Shown: piece by piece, positions 26,899 to 37,085 of the stretch
How positions within the stretch are numbered: position 1 is the stretch's first letter
Layout of the letters: each line of letters opens with the position of its first letter
Assembly (NCBI GenBank): GCA_903824725.1
Contig: CAIJXU010000060.1
Coordinates: 1 to 64,000, forward strand
Source of the DNA: an uncultured Bacteroidota bacterium
Lineage (GTDB): Bacteria > Bacteroidota > Bacteroidia > Chitinophagales > Chitinophagaceae
DNA length: 64,000 bases
Direction of reading: 5' to 3'
Position numbers and translations under genes: made by a program
Notes under the pieces: generated by a model
Databases searched by the model: none
What the model saw: the letters and a program-made list of their open reading frames with translations, nothing else
Told to the model about the DNA's origin: nothing

Positions 26899-28014
26899 AT
26901 GAAAAAGAAAATAGCAGTCATTTTAGGTGATGGCATAGGTCCAGAAGTAACACAGCAATCTATTAAGGTATTAAATACGATTGCAAAAAATTATCAGCAT
27001 GAGTTCAATTATGAATATGCTTTAATGGGGGCCATTGCTATTGATGAAACAGGAAATCCATTACCAGAGGAGACCATAAAAATTTGTTTGTCTAGTGACG
27101 CCATTTTATTTGGTGCTATTGGTGATCCAAAATATGATAACGATCCGACTGCCAAAGTGCGACCTGAACAAGGCTTATTAAAATTAAGAAAGGAATTACA
27201 ATTGTTTGCCAATATTAGACCAGTCACTACGTATGAGGCTTTACAACATTTAACGCCATTAAAACCACACTTGTTGGAAAATGTAGATTTTGTCATTTAC
27301 AGAGAATTAACGGGAGGTATTTATTTTGGTGCAAAATCATTGAGTGAAGATGGAACAGTGGCCACTGATAATTGTTCTTATTCAGTTGTAGAAATTGAAC
27401 GCATAGCGCATCTTGCATTTCAACATGCACAAAAAAGAAGAAAAAAATTAACCTTAGTCGATAAAGCGAACGTTTTAGAAACATCAAGGTTGTGGCGAAA
27501 AGTGGTACAAAAAATGTGTTCACAATATGCCGATGTGACTGTTGATTATTTATTTGTTGATAATGCAGCCATGCAAATTATTTTAAATCCTGCACAATTT
27601 GATGTGGTACTAACTGAAAATTTATTCGGTGATATTATAAGTGATGAAGCATCTGTATTAGCAGGATCATTAGGCATGTTGCCCTCTGCATCAGTAGGAA
27701 ATACAGTAGCATTGTTTGAACCCATTCATGGCTCCTATCCGCAAGCCAAAGGGAAAGACATTGCCAATCCAATGGGATCTATTTTATCTGCTGCGATGTT
27801 ATTAGATCATTTTGGTTTAGGAGTGGAAGCTGCTATTATTCGTGAAGCCGCACAATGGTGTTTACAAAGCAAATTTGTATCAAAAGATATTGACCCCATC
27901 AATCATTACACAACAACAGCGATTGGTGATTTGATTTGTGAATATATTGATCGACACATCACGGGCGAAGGGCATGTGCATCATGATCGTTTGCATAAAT
28001 CAACTATTATTTAA
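26899..28014 (+). CDS. leuB: 3-isopropylmalate dehydrogenase
   Basis: Oxidises and decarboxylates 3-isopropylmalate to 2-oxoisocaproate with NAD, the third leucine step. The 371-residue product has the start VILGDGIGPEVTQQSIKVL, DPTAKVRPEQGLLKLRKEL near residue 85 with substrate-binding arginines, and YRELTGGIYFG near 134. VDKANVLETSRLWRKVV follows near 189, then the metal and substrate motif NLFGDIISDEASVLAGSLGM near 240. EPIHGSYPQAKGKDIANPMG near 274 is typical of LeuB rather than isocitrate dehydrogenase. A 103-base gap with a small palindrome separates it from ilvD. Confidence 0.96.
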   Translation: MKKKIAVILGDGIGPEVTQQSIKVLNTIAKNYQHEFNYEYALMGAIAIDETGNPLPEETIKICLSSDAILFGAIGDPKYDNDPTAKVRPEQGLLKLRKELQLFANIRPVTTYEALQHLTPLKPHLLENVDFVIYRELTGGIYFGAKSLSEDGTVATDNCSYSVVEIERIAHLAFQHAQKRRKKLTLVDKANVLETSRLWRKVVQKMCSQYADVTVDYLFVDNAAMQIILNPAQFDVVLTENLFGDIISDEASVLAGSLGMLPSASVGNTVALFEPIHGSYPQAKGKDIANPMGSILSAAMLLDHFGLGVEAAIIREAAQWCLQSKFVSKDIDPINHYTTTAIGDLICEYIDRHITGEGHVHHDRLHKSTII

Positions 28015-28049
28015 AACAAAATGATAACCAACCTAAATACGCGTTTAAC

Positions 28050-28061
28050 AAACGATCGTTT
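28050..28061. promoter_or_regulatory. 12-bp palindrome in the leuB-ilvD gap
   Basis: Perfect palindrome aaacgatcgttt in the only gap longer than 100 bases inside the leu-ilv-thr cluster. Imperfectly matching aacct / aaggtt arms lie on either side. It could be an operator for an internal promoter in front of ilvD or an RNA hairpin; nothing in the sequence decides between these. Confidence 0.3.
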
Positions 28062-28117
28062 TAAGGTTTAGAAGTAAAACAAGATTAATTTTATAGACTC
28101 ATTTATAAGTATACATT

Positions 28118-29797
28118 ATGGAACTAAATAAATATTCAAAAACAATCACATTGGATCCAACCCAACCAGCAGCGCAAGCTATGTTTTATGGTATTGGATT
28201 AACGGATGCTGATTTGCATAAAGCGCAGGTGGGTATTGTGAGTATGGGTTATGATGGAAATACTTGTAATATGCATTTGAATGATTTAGCCGCCGAAGTA
28301 AAAAAGAGTATCTGGGAAAATGATTTAGTGGGATTAACCTTTCATACGATTGGTGTGAGTGATGGCATGAGTAATGGAACAGATGGTATGCGATATTCAT
28401 TAGTAAGTAGAGATGTGATTGCAGATAGTATTGAAACAGTTTGTGGAGCGCAATATTATGATGCAGTCATTACTGTACCAGGGTGTGATAAAAATATGCC
28501 AGGATCATTGATAGCGATGGGTCGATTAAATCGTCCTTCTATTATGTTGTATGGAGGAACCATTGCACCAGGACATTACAAAGGACAGGATTTAAATATT
28601 GTATCAGCTTTTGAAGCATTAGGACAAAAAATAGCAGGGCAATTAGACGAAGCCGATTTTATGGGCATCATCAAACATGCATGTCCAGGTGCCGGTGCAT
28701 GTGGGGGTATGTATACTGCAAACACAATGGCAGCAGCCATTGAAGCACTAGGAATGAGTTTACCTTATTCTTCTTCCAATCCAGCATTAAGTGTCGAAAA
28801 ACAACAAGAGTGTAAGGATGCAGGAAAAGCAATTCGATTATTATTAGAAAAAGACATTAAGCCAAAAGACATCATGACGCGCCAAGCATTTGAAAATGCA
28901 GTAGCGGTGATTATGGTATTAGGTGGAAGCACCAATGCGGTATTACATATGATTGCGATGGCGAAAAGTGTGGGTGTATCATTTACGCAAGATGATTTTC
29001 AAATCATCAGTGATAAAATTCCAGTGTTGGCCGATTTTAAACCATCTGGAAAATATTTAATGCAGGACTTACATCAATATGGTGGCGTTCCAGCGGTGAT
29101 GAAATATATGTTAGCACAAGGATGGTTGCATGGAGCATGTTTAACCGTTACAGGAAAAACGCTTGCCGAAAATTTAGCAACGGTTCCAGATTTAAATTTT
29201 GATCAACAAAAAATTATATATCCAAAGGAAAATCCAATCAAAGCAACAGGACACTTACAAATATTATATGGCAATTTAGCAACAGGAGGAAGTGTTGCAA
29301 AAATTTCTGGAAAGGAAGGCGATTTATTTGTAGGACCAGCAAGGGTATTTGACGGAGAGCAATCATTGATTGCAGGCATCAATTCAGGAAAAATTCAACC
29401 AGGAGATGTGGTGGTGATAAAAAATGTGGGACCGGTGGGTGCACCAGGCATGCCAGAGATGCTAAAACCTACCTCCGCTATTATTGGCGCGGGTTTAGGG
29501 AAGTCGGTCGCATTAATAACAGACGGCCGTTTTAGTGGCGGAACACATGGATTTGTGGTTGGACATATCACACCCGAAGCATACAAAGGAGGATTAATTG
29601 GTTTAGTAGAAGACAATGATATTATTGAATTAAATGTACCTACTCGACAAATGACATTGAAAGTGGATGAAGCCACCATTGCAAAACGACGCGCTGCACA
29701 AGCCAAGCCTGTTTTAAAAGTAACCAATGGCGTGTTATGGAAATACGCACAATTAGTGAAAGATGCAAGTGAAGGATGTGTAACAGATGAAAAATAA
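28118..29797 (+). CDS. ilvD: dihydroxy-acid dehydratase
   Basis: Dehydrates the dihydroxy acids of the valine and isoleucine pathways to their 2-oxo acids. The 559-residue product has the three cysteines expected for the iron-sulfur cluster: C50 in [12 protein letters not shown]123 in [10 protein letters not shown] and C195 in [16 protein letters not shown]. The C-terminal domain shows [12 protein letters not shown] and [19 protein letters not shown] near residue 468, with the catalytic serine region. Three cysteines at these spacings are typical of the [2Fe-2S] class. The downstream ilvB start codon overlaps its 3' end. Confidence 0.97.
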   Translation: MELNKYSKTITLDPTQPAAQAMFYGIGLTDADLHKAQVGIVSMGYDGNTCNMHLNDLAAEVKKSIWENDLVGLTFHTIGVSDGMSNGTDGMRYSLVSRDVIADSIETVCGAQYYDAVITVPGCDKNMPGSLIAMGRLNRPSIMLYGGTIAPGHYKGQDLNIVSAFEALGQKIAGQLDEADFMGIIKHACPGAGACGGMYTANTMAAAIEALGMSLPYSSSNPALSVEKQQECKDAGKAIRLLLEKDIKPKDIMTRQAFENAVAVIMVLGGSTNAVLHMIAMAKSVGVSFTQDDFQIISDKIPVLADFKPSGKYLMQDLHQYGGVPAVMKYMLAQGWLHGACLTVTGKTLAENLATVPDLNFDQQKIIYPKENPIKATGHLQILYGNLATGGSVAKISGKEGDLFVGPARVFDGEQSLIAGINSGKIQPGDVVVIKNVGPVGAPGMPEMLKPTSAIIGAGLGKSVALITDGRFSGGTHGFVVGHITPEAYKGGLIGLVEDNDIIELNVPTRQMTLKVDEATIAKRRAAQAKPVLKVTNGVLWKYAQLVKDASEGCVTDEK

Positions 29798-31532
29798 AAA
29801 GATGATTATGGAAACGATAATTGAAAAAACAGCAACAGCTACAACTACATTAACGGGATCGCAAGCCGTATTGGAAGCTTGTATTGCAGAAGGTGCAGAT
29901 ACCATTTTTGGTTATCCAGGTGGTGCCATTATGCCAATTTATGATGCCTTGTATGATTATCATGATCAACTAAAACATATTTTAGTACGACATGAACAAG
30001 GTGGAATACATGCTGGACAAGGTTATGCGCGTACATCGGGTAAGGTAGGTGTGGTATTTGCGACGAGTGGACCAGGGGCAACTAATTTAGTAACAGGATT
30101 AGCGGATGCAATGATTGACAGCACGCCATTGGTTTGTATCACAGGACAAGTATTTGCTCATTTATTAGGAACCGATGCATTTCAGGAAACGGACATTATT
30201 AATATTACCATGCCGGTAACAAAATGGAATTATCAAATTACGGATGCAACAGAAATTCCAGGCATATTAGCAAAAGCATTTTATTTAGCGCGCAGCGGAC
30301 GACCAGGTCCCGTGTTAATTGATATTACTAAAAATGCACAAATACAATCCTTCAATTACGAAGGCTATACACCTTGTCATCATATAAGAAGTTATCGACC
30401 AAAGCCAGTGATACGAAAAAATTATATTGATGAAGCGGTGGCATTAATCAACCAAGCAAAAAAACCATTGGTGATTTTTGGACAGGGCGTGATACTAGGA
30501 AAAGCCGAAAAAGAATTTCAAAAATTTATTGAAAAGTCTGGAATGCCAGCAGCATGGACCATCTTAGGATTAAGTGCCTTGCCTACGCAGCATCCACAAA
30601 ATGTGGGTATGCTAGGAATGCATGGCAATTATGGACCCAATGTGTTAACGAATGAATGTGATGTATTAATAGCGGTGGGTATGCGATTTGATGATCGTGT
30701 TACAGGCCGATTGGATAAGTATGCAAAGCAAGCCAAAGTGATACACTTGGATATTGATCCATCTGAAATTGATAAAAATGTAAAAGCAGATGTGGGCGTA
30801 TGGGGGGATTGTAAAGAAACCTTACCATTACTTACATTAGGCATTGAACAAAAAGACAGAACAGAATGGTTAAAAGTATTTGCATCTTATACACAACAAG
30901 AATATGAGCAATGTATCAAAGATGAGGTTTATCCAAGTAGTGAAGAAATGACGATGGGCGAAGTAATTCGAATTGTAAATGAAACTACTAAAGGAAATGC
31001 AGTCATGGTAACGGATGTAGGGCAACATCAAATGGTGACTTGTAGGTATGCACAATTTAATGAAACCCGCAGCAATATTACATCAGGAGGATTAGGAACA
31101 ATGGGATTTGGATTACCAGCAGCCATTGGTGCGAAGTTTGGCGCACCTGACAGAACAGTAATTGCAGTTATAGGAGATGGTGGAATACAAATGACAATTC
31201 AAGAATTAGGAACCATCATGCAAACAGGAATAGATGTGAAAATTATGATATTGAATAATCAATATTTAGGAATGGTGCGTCAGTGGCAACAATTGTTTAA
31301 TGACAAACGCTATTCCTTTGTTGATATTCAAAGTCCTGATTATATCATGGTTGCAAAGGCCTATGGTATTGAAGGCGCCAAAGTGGAACATAGAAAGGAT
31401 TTACAAAAAGCAATACAAACGATGTTAGCACATAAAGGATCTTATTTATTAGAAGTAATGGTGGGTAAGGAAAATAATGTGTTCCCTATGGTACCACAGG
31501 GTTGTAGCGTTTCAGAAATTCGATTAAAATAA
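29787..31532 (+). CDS. ilvB: acetolactate synthase large (catalytic) subunit
   Basis: A thiamine-diphosphate enzyme that makes acetolactate or acetohydroxybutyrate, the entry to valine/leucine and isoleucine. The 581-residue product shows [19 protein letters not shown] near residue 40, the catalytic Glu in [18 protein letters not shown] near 73, [15 protein letters not shown] near 92, and the ThDP motif [16 protein letters not shown] near 463 leading into [13 protein letters not shown]. The first ATG (29787) overlaps ilvD by 11 bases. ATGs at 29802 and 29808, just after the ilvD stop, are reasonable alternatives and would shorten the protein by 5 or 7 residues. The regulatory subunit gene follows after 14 bases. 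Confidence 0.96.
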   Translation: MKNKKMIMETIIEKTATATTTLTGSQAVLEACIAEGADTIFGYPGGAIMPIYDALYDYHDQLKHILVRHEQGGIHAGQGYARTSGKVGVVFATSGPGATNLVTGLADAMIDSTPLVCITGQVFAHLLGTDAFQETDIINITMPVTKWNYQITDATEIPGILAKAFYLARSGRPGPVLIDITKNAQIQSFNYEGYTPCHHIRSYRPKPVIRKNYIDEAVALINQAKKPLVIFGQGVILGKAEKEFQKFIEKSGMPAAWTILGLSALPTQHPQNVGMLGMHGNYGPNVLTNECDVLIAVGMRFDDRVTGRLDKYAKQAKVIHLDIDPSEIDKNVKADVGVWGDCKETLPLLTLGIEQKDRTEWLKVFASYTQQEYEQCIKDEVYPSSEEMTMGEVIRIVNETTKGNAVMVTDVGQHQMVTCRYAQFNETRSNITSGGLGTMGFGLPAAIGAKFGAPDRTVIAVIGDGGIQMTIQELGTIMQTGIDVKIMILNNQYLGMVRQWQQLFNDKRYSFVDIQSPDYIMVAKAYGIEGAKVEHRKDLQKAIQTMLAHKGSYLLEVMVGKENNVFPMVPQGCSVSEIRLK

Positions 31533-31546
31533 TTTAGAAGTAAAAA

Positions 31547-32158
31547 ATGGCAGCTATGGAAACAAATACAGAAAAGCAGGAATATACCATTACGGTATAC
31601 ACCGAAAATCAAGTTGGGTTATTAAATCGAATTGCCATTATTTTTTCACGCCGAAAAATTAATGTTGAAAGTTTAAATACATCACCATCTGAAATAGCGG
31701 GAATCCACCGATTCACGATTGTTATATCTGAATCACGAGATGTGGTAATTAAATTAGTACGACAAATTGAAAAGCAGGTGGAAGTATTAAAAACCTATTT
31801 TAATACCAATGATGAAATCGTATGGCAGGAATTGGCATTATATAAAGTAACCTCCGAGGAAATTACAGAGCGAGTAAAAGTAGAAAGGTTATTAAGAGAG
31901 TTTGGCGCAAGGGCCATTGCAATACGAAAGGATTTTATCGTATTTGAAACCACTGGCCATCGCGAGGAGACAAATAAACTAATGAAAGCCTTGGAGCCAT
32001 TCGGTTTGGTTGAGTTTGTAAGAAGTGCTCGTGTCGCTATTATTAAGGAGAGTAGTGGTTTTCACGAAAAGTTAAAAGACTTTGAAAATAGAGAGCCTAG
32101 TGAGGAAGTGATCGAGAATGAATATTTAGGAAAAAGGGAAGCCGTATTCACTATGTAA
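31547..32158 (+). CDS. ilvN: acetolactate synthase small (regulatory) subunit
   Basis: Activates IlvB and usually confers valine feedback inhibition. The 203-residue product starts with an ACT domain (about residues 11-85: YTITVYTENQVGLLNRIAII, then INVESLNTSPSEIAGIHRFT). A second alpha/beta domain (about 95-175, including RVKVERLLREFGARAIAIRK) is typical of the longer small subunits. The last 25 residues are acidic and less conserved. Directly downstream of ilvB, as expected. Whether valine or another ligand is sensed cannot be read from sequence. Confidence 0.95.
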   Translation: MAAMETNTEKQEYTITVYTENQVGLLNRIAIIFSRRKINVESLNTSPSEIAGIHRFTIVISESRDVVIKLVRQIEKQVEVLKTYFNTNDEIVWQELALYKVTSEEITERVKVERLLREFGARAIAIRKDFIVFETTGHREETNKLMKALEPFGLVEFVRSARVAIIKESSGFHEKLKDFENREPSEEVIENEYLGKREAVFTM

Positions 32159-32219
32159 ACAACAATAAAAAATTTAAACAATAAATTAATTTCAAAAAAA
32201 ATCTAAACACTCAATTAAA

Positions 32220-33275
32220 ATGGCAAAATTAAATTTTGGAGGAACCGAAGAAAATGTAGTCACTCGTGACGAATTCCCATTAGCAAAATCACAGGAAGTT
32301 TTAAAAAATGAAACCGTAGCTGTGATTGGATATGGCGTACAAGGACCAGGACAAGCATTAAACCAAAAAGAAAATGGGGTCAATGTAATTATTGGTCAAC
32401 GTAAAAATTCAAAAAGTTGGGATAAAGCAGTAGCCGATGGTTTTGTACCAGGCACTACTTTATTTGAAATAGAAGAAGCATTAGAAAAAGGCACTATTAT
32501 TTGTTATTTATTAAGTGATGCTGCACAAATTGCAATGTGGCCAACCGTTAAAAAACATTTAACCAAAGGAAAAGCATTGTATTTTTCTCATGGATTTGGA
32601 ATCACTTTTAATGAACAAACAGGTATTGTACCTCCAGCAGATGTGGATGTATTTTTAGTAGCTCCTAAAGGATCTGGAACCTCATTAAGAAGAATGTTTT
32701 TACAAGGCCGTGGTTTAAATAGCAGTTACGCAATATTCCAAGATGCCACAGGAAAGGCTTGGGACAGGGTTATTGCATTAGGAATTGCGATCGGATCGGG
32801 TTATTTATTTGAAACCGATTTCAAAAAAGAGGTTTTTTCTGATTTAACTGGTGAAAGAGGCACATTAATGGGCGCAATTCAAGGTATCTTTGCAGCGCAA
32901 TACGAAGTGTTACGCAAAAACGGACATAGTCCATCAGAAGCATTCAATGAAACAGTGGAGGAATTAACACAATCATTAATGCCATTGGTTGCTGAAAATG
33001 GAATGGATTGGATGTATGCGAATTGTTCAACAACAGCACAAAGAGGTGCGTTGGATTGGTGGACTAAATTTCGTGATGCAACCTTGCCTGTATTTACAGA
33101 CTTATATAATAGCGTAGCGACAGGAAAGGAATCCGCTCGTTCTATTGATTTAAATAGTAAAGCGGATTATCGTGAAAAATTAGAAGTAGAATTAGCTGCC
33201 ATCCACAATAGTGAAATGTGGCAAGCAGGAAGAACAGTAAGAAGTTTAAGACCAGAAAATCAACCTGGCAAATAA
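32220..33275 (+). CDS. ilvC: ketol-acid reductoisomerase
   Basis: Isomerises and reduces acetolactate or acetohydroxybutyrate using Mg2+ and NAD(P)H. The 351-residue product is class I in length. The N-terminal Rossmann motif is VAVIGYGVQGPGQALNQKEN (about residues 34-53), followed by GQRKNSKSWDKA, whose Arg and Ser residues favour NADPH. YFSHGFGITF near 119 and APKGSGTSLRRMFLQGRGL near 142 precede the knotted helical domain with SDLTGERGTLMGAIQGIFAA near 203 and ENGMDWMYANCSTTAQRGAL near 260, both with metal and substrate residues. It lies 61 bases behind ilvN. Confidence 0.97.
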   Translation: MAKLNFGGTEENVVTRDEFPLAKSQEVLKNETVAVIGYGVQGPGQALNQKENGVNVIIGQRKNSKSWDKAVADGFVPGTTLFEIEEALEKGTIICYLLSDAAQIAMWPTVKKHLTKGKALYFSHGFGITFNEQTGIVPPADVDVFLVAPKGSGTSLRRMFLQGRGLNSSYAIFQDATGKAWDRVIALGIAIGSGYLFETDFKKEVFSDLTGERGTLMGAIQGIFAAQYEVLRKNGHSPSEAFNETVEELTQSLMPLVAENGMDWMYANCSTTAQRGALDWWTKFRDATLPVFTDLYNSVATGKESARSIDLNSKADYREKLEVELAAIHNSEMWQAGRTVRSLRPENQPGK

Positions 33276-33287
33276 AATGGAATTATT

Positions 33288-34562
33288 ATGAGTGAAGCAA
33301 AGAAAATAAATAAGCATGTGCTAGATATGGAGGGAGCGGCAAAGCGATTAAAGTCGGTGGTGAATCACACCCCACTTCAATTGAATGCTAATTTATCTCG
33401 TAAATATCAATGCAATGTTTATTTAAAGCGCGAGGATTTACAAATTGTACGATCTTATAAATTAAGAGGCGCTTACAATATGATGAGTCAATTACCACCC
33501 GAGATATTAGCGAAGGGGGTAGTATGCGCAAGTGCAGGAAATCATGCACAAGGCTTTGCTTATAGTTGTAAAAAATTAGGAGTGAAGGGAGTGGTATTTA
33601 TGCCCATCCCTTCACCTCAACAAAAAGTAACTCAAACTAAAATGTTTGGGGAAGATTTTGTGGAAGTTATTTTAGTAGGAGATACATTTGATGATACTGC
33701 AGTGGCAGCAAAAGCATACACGATCGAACACGGTATGACATTTGTACCACCTTTTGATCATGTATCTATTATTTCAGGACAAGCTACTGTTGGTGTTGAA
33801 ATTTTAGAAGACATCAAATCATTTACACAGCACCCTATTGATTATATTTTTATGCCTGTGGGTGGCGGAGGCTTAAGTGCGGGTGTAGGAAGTTATTTTA
33901 AAAAATATTCGCCAAGTACCCAAGTGATTGGATTAGAGCCCGAAGGAGCGCCAAGTATGTTTTGGGCTTTAAAATCGGGAGAGCCTGTTGAACTTGAAAA
34001 CATTGACAAGTTTGTAGATGGTGCATCGGTAAAAAGAGTAGGTGATATCACTTTTTCATTTTGTAAAGATGTGTTAGATGATATGCGATTGGTACCTGAA
34101 GGAAAAATTTGTACTACTATTTTACAAATGTATAATGAGGAGGCCATTGTAGTAGAACCAGCTGGGGCTATGTCTATTGCTGCATTAGATGATTTTGCAG
34201 AACAAATCAAAGGCAAAACTATTGTTTGTATTGTGAGTGGCGGTAATAATGATATTGCGCGCATGCAAGAAATTAAAGAGCGCTCTTTAATTTATGAAGG
34301 ATTAAAATATTATTTCTTAATTCGATTTGCGCAACGCCCAGGTTCATTAAAAGAATTTGTAAATAAGGTGTTGGGCCCATATGATGACATTACAAGATTT
34401 GAGTATGTACAAAAACATAATAAGGAAGCAGGGCCCGCTTTAGTAGGATTGGAATTAAGGTCAAAGAAGGATCATGAATTGCTCATACATAATATGAAGC
34501 AATACAATATCAATTACAATGAAATAAATAAAGACGATAATATTTATGGCTATTTAATTTAG
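33288..34562 (+). CDS. ilvA: threonine dehydratase (deaminase), biosynthetic
   Basis: Deaminates threonine to 2-oxobutyrate, the committed step to isoleucine. The 424-residue product has the fold-type II PLP motif with the Schiff-base lysine K58 in RSYKLRGAYNMM, the Asn loop CASAGNHAQGFAYSCK near residue 83, and the phosphate-binding PVGGGGLSAGVGSYF near 190. A single ACT-like regulatory domain occupies about residues 340-424 (YFLIRFAQRPGSLKEFVNKV). One regulatory domain and about 420 residues match the Bacillus-type enzyme rather than the two-domain E. coli enzyme. Isoleucine feedback is likely but inferred. It sits between ilvC and the thr genes that make its substrate. Confidence 0.95.
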   Translation: MSEAKKINKHVLDMEGAAKRLKSVVNHTPLQLNANLSRKYQCNVYLKREDLQIVRSYKLRGAYNMMSQLPPEILAKGVVCASAGNHAQGFAYSCKKLGVKGVVFMPIPSPQQKVTQTKMFGEDFVEVILVGDTFDDTAVAAKAYTIEHGMTFVPPFDHVSIISGQATVGVEILEDIKSFTQHPIDYIFMPVGGGGLSAGVGSYFKKYSPSTQVIGLEPEGAPSMFWALKSGEPVELENIDKFVDGASVKRVGDITFSFCKDVLDDMRLVPEGKICTTILQMYNEEAIVVEPAGAMSIAALDDFAEQIKGKTIVCIVSGGNNDIARMQEIKERSLIYEGLKYYFLIRFAQRPGSLKEFVNKVLGPYDDITRFEYVQKHNKEAGPALVGLELRSKKDHELLIHNMKQYNINYNEINKDDNIYGYLI

Positions 34563-34595
34563 CAGTAATAGTATGGTCAAAAAATAGAAAGGGAT

Positions 34596-37061
34596 ATGCA
34601 AGTTTTAAAATTTGGAGGAAGTTCGGTAGGAACAGAGGAGTCAATTGGAAGTGTTGTTTCCATAGTGACAGAAAGTGTCAAAAAACAAACAAGTATTGTA
34701 GTGGTTTCTGCGATGCGTGGCGTGACGGATCAATTATTAATGTTAGCACAAACAGCGGCGCAAGGTAACGAGGCCTATAAAACTATTATTGAAAATATCG
34801 AACAAAAGCATTTAGACATTGTACGTGTATTAATACCAGTACAACAACAAAGTGCCACATTGAGTATTGTAAAACAGGTCATCAACGATATAGAAGCCAA
34901 TTGCGAAGGCTTGTCTATGTTAAAGGAGTTGACACCTCGTATGAAAGATAAGATTGTATGTTATGGTGAAATATTATCTTCCAAAATTATAGCAGCTACT
35001 TTTGAATCAAAAGGAATTAAACAACAATGGGTTGATGCGCGCGAATTAATTAAAACAGATTCTAATTTTTTAAATGCAGCTGTAGATAAGGAACTTACAT
35101 ATACTAATATTAAAAACTATTTTGCTTCTTCTGCTCATACATTTGATTTATATGTGATCCCTGGATTTATTGCATCCGATAAGGAAGGAAACACAACAAC
35201 ATTAGGACGAGGTGGATCAGATTACACGGCGGCATTGTTTGCAGCAGCATTGGATGCGGAACAATTAGAAATTTGGACGGATGTAAGTGGAATGATGACG
35301 GCCGATCCAAGAATTGTACACAATGCAAAGGAAATTCCACAAATCTCTTATCAGGAAGCGATGGAATTATCACATTTTGGTGCTAAAGTTATTTATCCTC
35401 CGACGATACAACCGGTGATGCAAAAAAACATTCCGGTTTTAATTAAAAATACATTTGAGCCTAATCATCCAGGTACTATTATACAAAATGAGTCGCCTAA
35501 GGATGATAATTTTATTAGAGGTATCTCAAGTATACAAGATATTTGTTTATTGAGTTTAGAAGGAAGTGGTATGATCGGTATTCCAGGATTTTCAAAACGA
35601 TTGTTTGAAGCCTTGGCGAAAAAACAAATCAATATTATTTTAATTACACAAAGTTCATCGGAGCATTCTATTTGTGTAGGGGTGAATATACAGGATGCAC
35701 ACCAGGCCAAAATAGCGGTGGATGCTGAATTTGAGAAAGAAATTAATACACAAAAGGTAGAACCCTTAATTGTTGAAAAAGAAGTTTCTATATTGGCATT
35801 GGTGGGAGAGCAAATGAAAAGTCACCCAGGTGTAAGTGGAAAAATGTTTGGGGTGCTTGGCCGAAACGGTATTAATGTGCGTGCTATTGCACAAGGCTCA
35901 TCTGAAAAAAATATTACGGCAGTGATTGCGACACAGGATGTTCGAAAAGCTATTAACGTATTGCATGAAGCTTTTTTTGAAACTTCGTATAAGCAAGTGA
36001 ATCTTTATATTGCAGGAGTAGGTAATGTGGGCGGAAAATTATTAGATCAAATAAAAAAGCAAGCATCTTATATACAGGAAAATTTGCGCTTGCAAATTAA
36101 TATAGTAGGGATTGCAAATAGTAAAAGACAAATTATCAATCAAGAAGGCATTGATTTAACGAATTGGAGGGAACAGTTAACCAAAGCGCCCTTAGGAGAT
36201 ATCAATCAATATGTTGCTACTATCATTGCTAATAATTTAAGAAACAGTGTTTTTGTAGATGTGACTGCGCACGAGCAGGTGGCTAATGTTTATGCTCAAT
36301 TATTAGGAAAGGCAGTATCGGTGGTGGCTTGTAATAAAATAGCTTGCTCATCGCCTTATGATAATTATTTAAAATTAAAGTCATTAGCCCGCGAATACAA
36401 TGCATCATTTTTATTTGAAACCAATGTAGGCGCTAGTTTACCTATTATTGGTACTTTAAATAATTTAATTTTAAGCGGTGATTCTATTAATAAAATACAA
36501 GCTGTATTATCAGGCACTTTAAATTTTGTATTTAATATATACGATGGAACTGTCTCTTTTGCAAAAGTGGTACGACAAGCGCAGGCCGAGGGTTATACCG
36601 AACCAGATCCACGTATGGATTTAGGAGGTACCGACGTAATGCGTAAAATAATGATCTTAGCGCGCGAAGCGGGAAATCAAATTGAAATGAATGATATTGC
36701 AAATGAAGGATTTTTACCTGAATCTTGTTTTAAGGGATCGGTCGAAGATTTTTATGTAGAAATGGAAAAGCAAGAGCCTCATTTTAAAAAAATATACGAA
36801 GCGGCTTCAGCAAAAAATTGCAAATTAAAATTTGTAGCTAATTTTGAACATGACGCCAATGGGAAAGGCGTCGCTAAAGTGGGCCTACAACATATTGAAC
36901 CCAGTTCCGATTTTTATCACTTATATGGAAAGGACAATTTAGTATTGTTTTATTCTAATAGGTATCCTGAATTACCATTGGTGGTAAAGGGTGCAGGCGC
37001 AGGGGCTGATGTAACTGCATCAGGCGTATTTGCAGATATCATCAGAGCTGCAAGGGTGTAG
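34596..37061 (+). CDS. thrA: bifunctional aspartate kinase / homoserine dehydrogenase
   Basis: A fused enzyme catalysing the first and third steps from aspartate to homoserine. The 821-residue product begins with the kinase domain (LKFGGSSVGTEESI from residue 4; GRGGSDYTAALFAAALDAEQ near 206; WTDVSGMMTADPRIV near 229). A pair of ACT domains follows at about 310-455 (LEGSGMIGIPGFSKRLFEAL, then GVSGKMFGVLGRNGINVRAI). The NAD-binding start of the dehydrogenase, IAGVGNVGGKLL, lies near 472, with ACNKIACSSPYDNY near 585 and EGYTEPDPRMDLGGTDVMRK near 667. Layout and length match E. coli ThrA (820). Aspartate semialdehyde dehydrogenase (asd) is not in the window. Threonine inhibition is expected from the ACT domains. 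Confidence 0.97.
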   Translation: MQVLKFGGSSVGTEESIGSVVSIVTESVKKQTSIVVVSAMRGVTDQLLMLAQTAAQGNEAYKTIIENIEQKHLDIVRVLIPVQQQSATLSIVKQVINDIEANCEGLSMLKELTPRMKDKIVCYGEILSSKIIAATFESKGIKQQWVDARELIKTDSNFLNAAVDKELTYTNIKNYFASSAHTFDLYVIPGFIASDKEGNTTTLGRGGSDYTAALFAAALDAEQLEIWTDVSGMMTADPRIVHNAKEIPQISYQEAMELSHFGAKVIYPPTIQPVMQKNIPVLIKNTFEPNHPGTIIQNESPKDDNFIRGISSIQDICLLSLEGSGMIGIPGFSKRLFEALAKKQINIILITQSSSEHSICVGVNIQDAHQAKIAVDAEFEKEINTQKVEPLIVEKEVSILALVGEQMKSHPGVSGKMFGVLGRNGINVRAIAQGSSEKNITAVIATQDVRKAINVLHEAFFETSYKQVNLYIAGVGNVGGKLLDQIKKQASYIQENLRLQINIVGIANSKRQIINQEGIDLTNWREQLTKAPLGDINQYVATIIANNLRNSVFVDVTAHEQVANVYAQLLGKAVSVVACNKIACSSPYDNYLKLKSLAREYNASFLFETNVGASLPIIGTLNNLILSGDSINKIQAVLSGTLNFVFNIYDGTVSFAKVVRQAQAEGYTEPDPRMDLGGTDVMRKIMILAREAGNQIEMNDIANEGFLPESCFKGSVEDFYVEMEKQEPHFKKIYEAASAKNCKLKFVANFEHDANGKGVAKVGLQHIEPSSDFYHLYGKDNLVLFYSNRYPELPLVVKGAGAGADVTASGVFADIIRAARV

Positions 37062-37085
37062 ATCTCATTAAAAATTATTTGATTA

